Origin: XYD2-FULL-39-9 sp964363685
GTDB taxonomy: Bacteria > Patescibacteriota > Patescibacteriia > Magasanikbacterales > GWA2-37-8
DNA length: 7,419 bases
NCBI GenBank assembly: GCA_964363685.1
Contig: CAYIJG010000052.1
Location: forward strand, 1 to 7,419
Direction: 5' to 3'
Shown here: piece by piece, positions 1-5,092 of the stretch
Position numbering within the stretch: the stretch's first letter is position 1
How the letters are laid out: every line of letters starts with the position of its first letter
Notes under the pieces: model-generated
The model's input: the letters and a program-made list of their open reading frames with translations, nothing else
Told to the model about the DNA's origin: nothing
The model's database searches: none
Translations under genes and position numbers: made by a program

Positions 1-543
1 GGCTTGGTGAGTATGACGGATGCCGATGTGGACGGCGCCCATATCCGTACTTTGCTTCTGACTTTCTTCTATCGCTACTATCCAACGCTAATTTCCGGTG
101 GACATGTGCTTATTGCCCAACCGCCGCTCTATAGTTTGAAGTATGGCAAAACCATGAAGTATGCCTACAATGACGAAGAAAAAGAAAAAATTATAAACGA
201 AATTTCCGCCCAAGGCGGATCCGCCTCTGGCGGAAGAAAAGGCAAACCCCTTCCTGAGGAAGGACAGGAAGTGAAAGAAGAAGGAGAAGAAAATGATGTC
301 CAGGGACTAGAAATAAACGGCATTAAAGTAAATATCCAGCGCTATAAAGGTTTGGGGGAAATGAACCCCGAACAACTTTGGGAAACCACCATGGATCCAA
401 AAAACCGTTTGATGAAACGAGTGACAGTAGAAGATGCCGAACTTGCTAACGAAGTCTTTGAGATTTTGATGGGCGATGAAGTAGGACCTCGCAAAAACTT
501 TATACAGACTCATGCTAAGAGTGTCAGCAATTTGGATATATAA
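1..543 (+). CDS. gyrB: DNA gyrase subunit B, C-terminal part (5' end outside window)
   Basis: This is the last 180 residues of a type IIA topoisomerase B subunit, the ATPase/TOPRIM partner of GyrA that introduces negative supercoils. The fragment opens in the TOPRIM domain with the Mg-binding motif TDADVDGAHIRTL (residues 6-18). It continues with GHVLIAQPPLY, then QRYKGLGEMNPEQLWETTMDP (about 113-132), and ends in the GyrB-type tail NFIQTHAKSVSNLDI. The usual short link between KYAYNDEE and QRYKGLGEM is replaced by a low-complexity insert of roughly 40 residues (about 69-109) rich in Gly, Glu and Lys, and part of it is encoded by palindromic DNA. The GLGEMN block and tail fit GyrB better than ParE, though ParE cannot be fully excluded from a fragment. 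The stop is TAA. Confidence 0.95.
   Translation, partial: GLVSMTDADVDGAHIRTLLLTFFYRYYPTLISGGHVLIAQPPLYSLKYGKTMKYAYNDEEKEKIINEISAQGGSASGGRKGKPLPEEGQEVKEEGEENDVQGLEINGIKVNIQRYKGLGEMNPEQLWETTMDPKNRLMKRVTVEDAELANEVFEILMGDEVGPRKNFIQTHAKSVSNLDI
204..263. repeat. GC-rich palindromic repeats inside gyrB
   Basis: Positions 204-235 form a near-perfect palindrome: the arms are TTCCGCC and GGCGGAA and the centre is GGCGGATCCGCC. A second, smaller inverted repeat follows at 249-263 (CCTTCC-TGA-GGAAGG). Both lie in frame in the non-conserved insert of GyrB and encode a Gly/Ser-rich stretch (ISAQGGSASGG, then KPLPEEG). The GC content stands out from the A-rich flanks. The likely origin is insertion of a short mobile palindrome into the coding sequence; that origin is inferred, while the palindromes are seen directly. 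Confidence 0.7.
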
Positions 544-588
544 CAAATTAAATTCCAAAGGTTTCTAATTTATTTTTTGGATAAAAAT

Positions 589-846
589 ATGACAAATTTT
601 AAAGAAACACCTGCTAGTAACCCAAGCGAAGCAGTAATAACTGAACGTTTTTTCGGATTTACTAGAAGAGAACTTCAAGAAATGGGTCCGAAAAGAGCGG
701 CTGTTGCAATAATGCGCGCAGAACAATCGGGAGTAAAAACAGAAACTGTACTTAATGCGGTATTCCCAGATTTAGAAAAAACGGAAAGAGATGAGGCTAG
801 AGATTATGGCATTGCTGTCGGTATGGGTTGGCAACGTGAAGAATAA
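589..846 (+). CDS. Hypothetical small protein, 85 aa
   Basis: I do not recognise this family. The ATG at 589 gives 85 residues; a TTG at 577 would add four residues, and neither start has a convincing Shine-Dalgarno sequence. The product is charged and mostly predicted helical, with no signal peptide, membrane segment or Cys. A notable central stretch is FFGFTRRELQEMGPKRAAVA, followed by an acidic/basic helix and the C-terminus GIAVGMGWQREE. It starts 45 bp after the gyrB stop in the same direction, so it may be read from the gyrB transcript, and it ends before the secE promoter. Codon use is more AT-rich than in gyrB. It is probably a real gene, judging by its clean length and position, but the function is unknown. 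Confidence 0.6.
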   Translation: MTNFKETPASNPSEAVITERFFGFTRRELQEMGPKRAAVAIMRAEQSGVKTETVLNAVFPDLEKTERDEARDYGIAVGMGWQREE

Positions 847-950
847 ATTTTCAAATGCTCTATAAAACTAACTAAATTCTTTTAAATAAAGCCTATTTTT
901 GTAACTCGCAGAAGTCTATATGGATCATAGTTTATTAACATACAAGCCCC

Positions 951-979
951 TTGACTTATCTAGCGAAATAAGGTATTAT
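951..979 (+). promoter_or_regulatory. Sigma70-type promoter for secE-nusG-rplK
   Basis: A -35 box TTGACT (951-956) and a -10 box TATTAT (974-979) are separated by exactly 17 bp, with no gene between here and secE. Transcription would start near 985-988, giving a 5' leader of about 47 nt. It lies in the 187-bp gap after the small unknown gene and is the strongest promoter match I see in the window. Confidence 0.7.
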
Positions 980-986
980 AAAACCA

Positions 987-1012
987 TTAAGACAGCCGAA
1001 AGGCTGTTTTAA
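987..1012 (+). terminator. Hairpin with short T-run: terminator of upstream transcript or secE leader hairpin
   Basis: The stem TTAAGACAGCC / GGCTGTTTTAA (11 bp including one G-T pair) is closed by a GAAA tetraloop at 998-1001 and is followed by only four T. For transcripts arriving from gyrB and the small gene it could act as an intrinsic terminator. Because the predicted start of the secE transcript falls at or just before it, it would also form the very 5' end of that mRNA, where it could stabilise the message or attenuate it. The sequence alone does not decide between these roles. Confidence 0.55.
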
Positions 1013-1033
1013 AAAACAAATAAATTTTATACT

Positions 1034-1222
1034 ATGTTTACAGCAATCAAAAACTACTTTGTCGGGTCATACCAAGAAATGAAAAAAGTCACCTGGCCAA
1101 CCAAAACTCAGACTATTAACTATAGTGTTTTGGTGATTGGGTTAAGTATTGGTATGGCTTTGTTTTTGGGATTACTAGACTATGTTTTCAACGGAGCTAT
1201 TACCTCTATATTTTTAAAATAA
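1034..1222 (+). CDS. secE: Preprotein translocase subunit SecE
   Basis: This 62-residue protein has the size of the short bacterial SecE, the clamp subunit that holds SecY in the SecYEG export channel of the inner membrane. The N-terminal amphipathic region carries the family signature SYQEMKKVTWPTK (residues 12-24), followed by one membrane span (about 31-50, VLVIGLSIGMALFLGLLDYVF). The conserved LDYVF lies at the end of the span. It is followed by nusG, the classic bacterial neighbour, which supports the call. The ATG at 1034 has only an AT-rich leader and no Shine-Dalgarno sequence. It is probably transcribed from the promoter at 951-979. Confidence 0.95.
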   Translation: MFTAIKNYFVGSYQEMKKVTWPTKTQTINYSVLVIGLSIGMALFLGLLDYVFNGAITSIFLK

Positions 1223-1228
1223 CTTAGC

Positions 1229-1318
1229 TGTCATTCCGAATCCCCATTTTTATGGGGTGAGGAATCTATTCATTAAAGTAGAGATCCCTCGTCGGCTACG
1301 GCCTCACTCGGGATGACA
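1229..1318. repeat. Palindromic repeat, copy 1 (secE-nusG gap)
   Basis: This 90-bp element has imperfect inverted ends, TGTCATTCCGA (1229-1239) and TCGGGATGACA (1308-1318). Inside is a smaller hairpin, CCCCAT/ATGGGG, and a segment (GAATCT...GAGATCCCTCG) that matches the layout of the copies at 1902-1987 and 3256-3361. It fills nearly all of the secE-nusG gap and ends 12 bp before the nusG ATG. It would form a large hairpin in the shared mRNA. It lacks a T-run, so a terminator role is unlikely. Confidence 0.85.
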
Positions 1319-1330
1319 AATAACAAAACT

Positions 1331-1876
1331 ATGGCAAAACAAAATCTCAACCTCGGCAGACGCTGGTATGTGCTCCACACTTATAGTGGCTACGAGGAAA
1401 ATGTAAAAAGCAACTTAGCGCAGCGCGTCGAATCTTTTGCGATGCAAGACAAGATTTTTAATGTATTGGTCCCAAAAGAAAAAAAGATTAAAATTAAAAA
1501 TAGCAAACGCACGGTCATTGAAGAAAAGATCTTCCCTGGCTATGTGCTCGTGGAAATGATCGTTACCGATGATTCTTGGTATGTTGTTCGCAACACTCCA
1601 AACGTCACTGGCTTTGTTGGCTCTGGTACTACACCTACTCCGATTGACCAATCCGAAGTTGATTCCCTACTCAAGCGCATGTCTGCTTCTGATCCACAAC
1701 ACAAGATTGACCTTGATATCAATGATGTGGTACATATTACCGACGGACCGTTCAAGAACTTTGAAGGTAAGATTAGCAATGTTGATCAAGAAAGAGGTAA
1801 GGTCAAAGTGCTTATCACTATGTTTGGACGCGAAACACCGGTTGAGCTGGATGCAATGCAAGTTAAAAAGAGTTAA
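1331..1876 (+). CDS. nusG: Transcription termination/antitermination protein NusG
   Basis: NusG binds RNA polymerase and raises processivity; it also links polymerase to Rho or to the leading ribosome. The 181-residue product has the usual NusG length. The NGN domain comes first, with RRWYVLHTYSGYEENVKSNL (residues 10-29), the conserved loop EEKIFPGYVLVEM (64-76) and WYVVRNTPNVTGFVG (83-97). The C-terminal KOW domain (about 127-180) follows, with VVHITDGPFKNFEGKISNVD and the closing VELDAMQVKK. I chose the ATG at 1331 (MAKQNLNLG). An in-frame ATG at 1313 lies inside the palindromic repeat and would add six residues (MTNNKT) that are not part of the family. No Shine-Dalgarno sequence is visible. 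Confidence 0.97.
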   Translation: MAKQNLNLGRRWYVLHTYSGYEENVKSNLAQRVESFAMQDKIFNVLVPKEKKIKIKNSKRTVIEEKIFPGYVLVEMIVTDDSWYVVRNTPNVTGFVGSGTTPTPIDQSEVDSLLKRMSASDPQHKIDLDINDVVHITDGPFKNFEGKISNVDQERGKVKVLITMFGRETPVELDAMQVKKS

Positions 1877-1901
1877 TAAAAAAATTAAAGCGACCGCGGA
1901 C

Positions 1902-1987
1902 TGTCATTTCGAGCGAAGCCGTAGCGGAGTCGAGAAATCCCTTAACCACTAAGTATAAGGGATCCCTCCACTTCGGTCGGGATGACA
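1902..1987. repeat. Palindromic repeat, copy 2 (nusG-rplK gap)
   Basis: This 86-bp element runs from TGTCATTTCGAGCG to CGGTCGGGATGACA. Its middle has AATCCCTTAA and TATAAGGGATCCCTC, which pair with each other and closely match the reverse complement of the copy inside queA. Copies 1 and 2 are therefore in the same orientation relative to transcription as the queA copy is relative to queA. It lies in the leader between nusG and rplK and has no T-run. Confidence 0.85.
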
Positions 1988-2028
1988 AGCCGGCTTCTCG
2001 ATCGTGAATAAATTAATTAACAAAATTT

Positions 2029-2454
2029 ATGGCAAAAAAATTAATCGCCCAAATCAAATTACAAGTTGTCGGAGGCGCTGCCAACCCAGCACCACCAATC
2101 GGCCCAGCTTTGGGTCAGCACGGTTTGAACATCCAAAGTTTTTGTAAAGAATTCAATGATAAAACTCAAGACAGAAAAGGCGAAGTGGTGCCAATCATCA
2201 TTTCCGTCTACGCCGACCGCACCTTTGATTTCATTATGAAGACTGCGCCGGTCCCTGAGCTTATCAAAAAAGCCATTAACCTCGCCAAAGGATCCGCAAA
2301 GCCTTTACAAGAAAAAGTTGGAAAGATTACCAAAGCTCAAATCCGCGTTATTGCTGAAAAGAAAATGCCTGACTTAAACTGCCACACCATAGAAGCAGCC
2401 ATGAGAATGGTAGAAGGAACAGCAAAGAGTATGGGTGTGGTGGTTGAAGGATAA
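2029..2454 (+). CDS. rplK: 50S ribosomal protein L11 (uL11)
   Basis: uL11 binds the GTPase-associated region of 23S rRNA and forms the base of the L7/L12 stalk used by elongation factors. The 141 residues match the usual family length exactly. The N-terminal domain carries VGGAANPAPPIGPALGQHGLNI (Pro-rich, residues 14-35). The C-terminal rRNA-binding domain (about 72-141) includes KTAPVPELIKKA and the closing signature MPDLNCHTIEAAMRMVEGTA-KSMG. It follows nusG as in most bacteria, but the expected rplA (L1) does not follow: a strong terminator lies directly downstream. The start has an AT-rich leader and no Shine-Dalgarno sequence. Confidence 0.98.
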   Translation: MAKKLIAQIKLQVVGGAANPAPPIGPALGQHGLNIQSFCKEFNDKTQDRKGEVVPIIISVYADRTFDFIMKTAPVPELIKKAINLAKGSAKPLQEKVGKITKAQIRVIAEKKMPDLNCHTIEAAMRMVEGTAKSMGVVVEG

Positions 2455-2456
2455 AG

Positions 2457-2509
2457 AATAATACAAACAAAAAACTGGGCTATAGGCTCAGTTTTTTGTT
2501 TGTATTATT
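2457..2509. terminator. Long bidirectional intrinsic terminator between convergent genes
   Basis: An almost perfect 24-bp stem (2457-2480 with 2486-2509, one G-T pair) has a 5-nt loop, TATAG. A run of six T follows the GC-rich upper stem (CTGGGC / GGCTCAG) on the plus strand, and the matching T-run appears on the minus strand, so it can end transcription from both sides. It starts 3 bp after the rplK stop. The stop codon of the minus-strand gene (2508-2510) overlaps the foot of the stem. Confidence 0.9.
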
Positions 2510-2987
2510 ATTTAGAACCCACCACTCTTTTTATTTCAGTCTCTACTATTTCTGTGGCACGTCTTCTTCGTCCTTCATCTACTATAGTTTTTAAAACTCT
2601 TCTTGCCTCATCAGCGTTCCCTTCAGAAGCTAGAATAATAGCAGCTAACCCACGATTAACATCTTGCTGTACTATATTTGATTCTAAAGAAATTAACCTT
2701 TCTGATAAAAACACACCATTTCTAGCAGAAAGTTTTATAATTTCTGTTAAAGTATTTGATCTTATTGCTGAAGGAAAGGTATTAAGGCATGTTACCAAAT
2801 CTGATTCTGGCAACCGTCCTGCTTGAAACTCTTGGACTACTAATAAAGCCAACATCTCTTGTTGCCCCTCTGAACCTGTACCTTCGGCATTAGTTGCTGC
2901 AGCCTCCGCCAATTTAATTAAAGCTTCAACCGCACCTATATCTACTGGCTCTGAATTACCACTACCACCTCTTTCACCTTTGGTCAT
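2508..2987 (-). CDS. Hypothetical protein, 159 aa, helix-rich
   Basis: I do not recognise this family. The N-terminus (residues 1-40) is low in complexity and Gly/Ser/Glu/Ala-rich. The remainder looks entirely helical, with patterns such as EALIKLAEAAA, LTEIIKLSARNGVFLSERLISLESNIV and GLAAIILASEGNADEARRVLKTIV that recall alpha-solenoid repeats. The C-terminus is strongly basic (DEGRRRRATEIVETEIKRVV). No signal peptide or membrane span is seen, and there is a single Cys. It lies 35 bp after queA in the same direction, so it may be the last gene of that operon, and it ends in the shared terminator. The start ATG at 2987 has an AT-rich leader without a Shine-Dalgarno sequence. It is probably real; the function is unknown. 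Confidence 0.65.
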   Translation of the reverse strand: MTKGERGGSGNSEPVDIGAVEALIKLAEAAATNAEGTGSEGQQEMLALLVVQEFQAGRLPESDLVTCLNTFPSAIRSNTLTEIIKLSARNGVFLSERLISLESNIVQQDVNRGLAAIILASEGNADEARRVLKTIVDEGRRRRATEIVETEIKRVVGSK

Positions 2988-3022
2988 ATAGTCAAAATTA
3001 ATTTAATTAACTTATTTTATTT

Positions 3023-4234
3023 TTATCTAATAAACATTGCGTCGCCGAAGCTGAAAAACCTATACTTTCTCTGTACTGCCTTTTGGTAACATTCTAGCAC
3101 AAAGTCCTTGTCGCCCGCAAACGCAGATACGAGCATCAGCAGGGTTGATTTTGGCAAATGAAAATTAGTAATGAGAGCGTCTACTATCTTAAATTCAAAA
3201 CCTGGATAGATAAATATGTTTATATCGCCGGTGTAGGGACGAAGTTTCGTCGTATTGTCATCCCGAGCGTAGTCGAGGGATCCCTTATCCTTAGTTATTG
3301 CAGAATCTGTGTTTAAGGGATTCCTCCACTCCCCGCCTTGAGCGGGTCGGTCGGAATGACAAAAAGACTGAACTACACCCTCAAGTACACGCACAGTAGT
3401 TGTCCCGACCGCCACCACTCGCCTACCCTCAGCTTTGGCTTGATTTATTAAATCAGCATTTTTGGCAGTCAATTCCACATGCTCGCTATGCATTTTATGT
3501 TCTTCTATTTTTTCTGTTTTGACTGGCAAAAAGGTACCCAGTCCCACATGCAAAGTGACTTCAGCAAACTGGACACCCTTGGCTTTTAATTTTTCTATTA
3601 AGTCAGGGGTAAAATGAAATCCAGCCGTTGGCGCGGCTACTGATCCTTCTTCTTTGGCATAGACGGTTTGGTATTGATCTCCAATTTTAGAATTTAGAAT
3701 TTGGGATTTAGGATTTTCAATGTACGGTGGCAATGGCACTTCCCCATATTTATTCGCCTTAGCTCGGACCGACATATCGTCCTCGTCAAATTGAATCAGG
3801 AATGTTCCATCTTTTTCTTTAAGCATTACCTCGGCTCGAAAATCTTCAGCAAAAACAATTTGCATTCCCAATCTTAATTTTCTCCCTGGCTTGGCCAAAA
3901 CTGTCCAAACTTTATTATTTTCCATTGGCTTAACCAAAAATATTTCTATTGGTGATGAATTCCAAATTTTATCCGTTGAATCTACCTTCCCCATCTCCAT
4001 CACGCTCTCATCCAAAACTAAATTACCGCGTAATCTAGCTTTAAAAACTTTGGTATTATTCCAAACCAACAGATCCCCTGGCTGTAAATAATCTACGATA
4101 TCAAAAAAATGGCGCTCTTCTACTTTTTTAGTTTTCTTATCAACTATCATTAACCGAGAACTGTCTCTTGGGTTTAGTGGAGTCTGGGCGATAAGTTCTT
4201 TTGGCAGATTATAATCAAAATCTGAAGTCATCAT
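3023..4234 (-). CDS. queA: S-adenosylmethionine:tRNA ribosyltransferase-isomerase QueA with in-frame repeat insert
   Basis: QueA transfers and isomerises the ribosyl group of SAM onto 7-aminomethyl-7-deazaguanine in tRNA, forming epoxyqueuosine, a late step of queuosine synthesis. Family motifs are present throughout: SDFDYNLPKELIAQTPLNPRDSSRL (4-28), PGDLLVWNNTKVFKARL (52-68), QTVYAKEEGSVAAPTAGFHFT (189-209), HVGLGTFLPV (229-238), HKMHSEH (246-252), VVAVGTTTVRVLE (273-285) and GDINIFIYPGFEFKIVDALITNFHLPKSTLLMLVSAFAG (336-374). At 403 residues it is about 50 longer than typical QueA. The excess is mainly residues 292-326, encoded by a palindromic repeat, plus a short stretch near 173-184 from a heptamer repeat. 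Two consecutive ATGs (4234, 4231) are possible starts. The mltG stop is 2 bp upstream, so translation is probably coupled. Confidence 0.93.
   Translation of the reverse strand: MMTSDFDYNLPKELIAQTPLNPRDSSRLMIVDKKTKKVEERHFFDIVDYLQPGDLLVWNNTKVFKARLRGNLVLDESVMEMGKVDSTDKIWNSSPIEIFLVKPMENNKVWTVLAKPGRKLRLGMQIVFAEDFRAEVMLKEKDGTFLIQFDEDDMSVRAKANKYGEVPLPPYIENPKSQILNSKIGDQYQTVYAKEEGSVAAPTAGFHFTPDLIEKLKAKGVQFAEVTLHVGLGTFLPVKTEKIEEHKMHSEHVELTAKNADLINQAKAEGRRVVAVGTTTVRVLEGVVQSFCHSDRPAQGGEWRNPLNTDSAITKDKGSLDYARDDNTTKLRPYTGDINIFIYPGFEFKIVDALITNFHLPKSTLLMLVSAFAGDKDFVLECYQKAVQRKYRFFSFGDAMFIR
3256..3361. repeat. Palindromic repeat, copy 3, inserted in frame in queA
   Basis: This 106-bp element has ends TGTCATCCCGAGCG (3256 on) and TCGGAATGACA (to 3361), and is the same family as the copies at 1229-1318 and 1902-1987. 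On the queA strand it reads without a stop and encodes residues 292-326 (CHSDRPAQGG...SLDYARDD). It carries a nested small palindrome, CCCGC-CTTGA-GCGGG (3332-3346), absent from the other copies, which accounts for most of its extra length. A short palindrome, GACGAAGTTTCGTC (3238-3251), directly adjoins it. The insert separates two conserved QueA blocks that are normally joined by a short variable loop. Confidence 0.88.
3686..3717. repeat. Heptamer tandem repeat in queA
   Basis: Four and a half copies of a 7-bp unit lie inside queA: TTTAGAA, TTTAGAA, TTTGGGA, TTTAGGA, then TTTT. On the coding strand they give about residues 173-184 (ENPKSQILNSKI), a polar stretch between the conserved PLPPYI and QYQTVYAKEEGS blocks, where the family normally has a variable link. 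Three 7-bp units equal seven codons, so expansion in multiples of three keeps the frame. Confidence 0.6.
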
Positions 4235-4236
4235 AT

Positions 4237-5082
4237 TTATAAATGTTTTTTATTTGCATTATGCTCTTCTAAAGTCCGGCCATAATAGATAGTACCGTCC
4301 TTGCCTGCCAAGAAATACCAATAATTATTTTTTTCAGGATAAAGGGCGGCTTTGATTGATTCTATGCCTGGGTTGGCAATTGGCCCCAAAGGCAACCCTG
4401 GGTATTTATATGTATTCCAAGGAGACTCCACATCTCTTTCTTTGTCTGTAGTAAAGACATCGCCGGTTCTATCAACGGCATAATGAACAGTTGAATCAAG
4501 CTGTAGCGCCCAGCCCTTGGCCAAACGACGCCACAAAACATCTGCTACCTTAGCTTTATCTTCCGGTGTCTGCGCTTCTTTTTCTAGAAGGCTGGCCACC
4601 GTAATTATTTCATATAAAGATTTTCCAGACTTAGTAATATCACTCCAGTTTTGCTGATCGATTTCCAAATCTCTTTGCGAGATTAATTTTTGCAAAATAT
4701 CAAGCACAGTCGCGTCTCTAAAAACTCGATAGGTTTCCGGAGCCAGATAACCTTCATAGGACACGTGGTCTGGTTTATCCTTTAAGATTCTCAAATCATC
4801 AACCAGTTTTGGAAAAGTTGAAGCTACCATACGATAATCACGAGCTGGCTCACCAGTATACCTATATACATCCTCTGTACTGGAAGCAAAACCTAACTTC
4901 ACCAAATATTCTGCGACTTGACGCAGAGTCCAACCAGGAATGATTGTCACCACCACTTCTTCTCTCGGAGGAATAGGAATATACTTTGGGTGAGTTTTTT
5001 TGTAATACAAAGAAGCACCATACCCAAAAACGAAAACTAGAATAAAAAATGAAGTATAAATTACTTTTTGATTGAAGGACAT
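4237..5082 (-). CDS. mltG: Endolytic murein transglycosylase MltG (YceG family)
   Basis: MltG is an inner-membrane lytic transglycosylase that cleaves nascent glycan strands and so helps set peptidoglycan chain length. A single N-terminal membrane anchor (about residues 8-27) is followed by a small LysM-like domain (about 43-80, VVVTIIPGWTLRQVAEYLVKLG). The YceG catalytic domain has YEGYLAPETYRV (109-120), ASLLEKEA (163-170, with the likely catalytic Glu at 167), LQLDSTVHYA (193-202), SPWNTYKYPGLPLGPIANPG (220-239) and the closing YFLAGKDGTIYYGRTLEEHN. The 281 residues are somewhat shorter than the E. coli protein, but all catalytic blocks are present. It lies 10 bp after the nucleotidyltransferase gene and 2 bp before queA. 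Confidence 0.95.
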   Translation of the reverse strand: MSFNQKVIYTSFFILVFVFGYGASLYYKKTHPKYIPIPPREEVVVTIIPGWTLRQVAEYLVKLGFASSTEDVYRYTGEPARDYRMVASTFPKLVDDLRILKDKPDHVSYEGYLAPETYRVFRDATVLDILQKLISQRDLEIDQQNWSDITKSGKSLYEIITVASLLEKEAQTPEDKAKVADVLWRRLAKGWALQLDSTVHYAVDRTGDVFTTDKERDVESPWNTYKYPGLPLGPIANPGIESIKAALYPEKNNYWYFLAGKDGTIYYGRTLEEHNANKKHL

Positions 5083-5092
5083 AGATTAAAAT

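Noticed and set aside
391..396. GGATCC in gyrB (and at about 2289 in rplK) as part of the repeat family
   Set aside because: These lie in conserved codons (Met-Asp-Pro and Gly-Ser-Ala) without palindromic flanks.
1229..1318. Repeat copy 1 as an intrinsic terminator between secE and nusG
   Set aside because: No T-run follows the stem, and the element is a family repeat also found inside a coding region.
1569..1952. 127-codon plus-strand frame overlapping nusG
   Set aside because: It lies in another frame of a clear nusG and runs on into the repeat; it has no motifs.
1229..1987. The spaced repeats read as a CRISPR array
   Set aside because: Copies are about 90 bp, divergent, palindromic over their whole length and separated by complete genes; there are no regular spacers and no cas genes.
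2500..2826. 108-codon plus-strand frame opposite the unknown 159-residue gene
   Set aside because: It is Ser/Thr/Leu-rich, begins inside the terminator stem, and has lower gene-like quality than the minus-strand frame, which starts properly and ends at the terminator.
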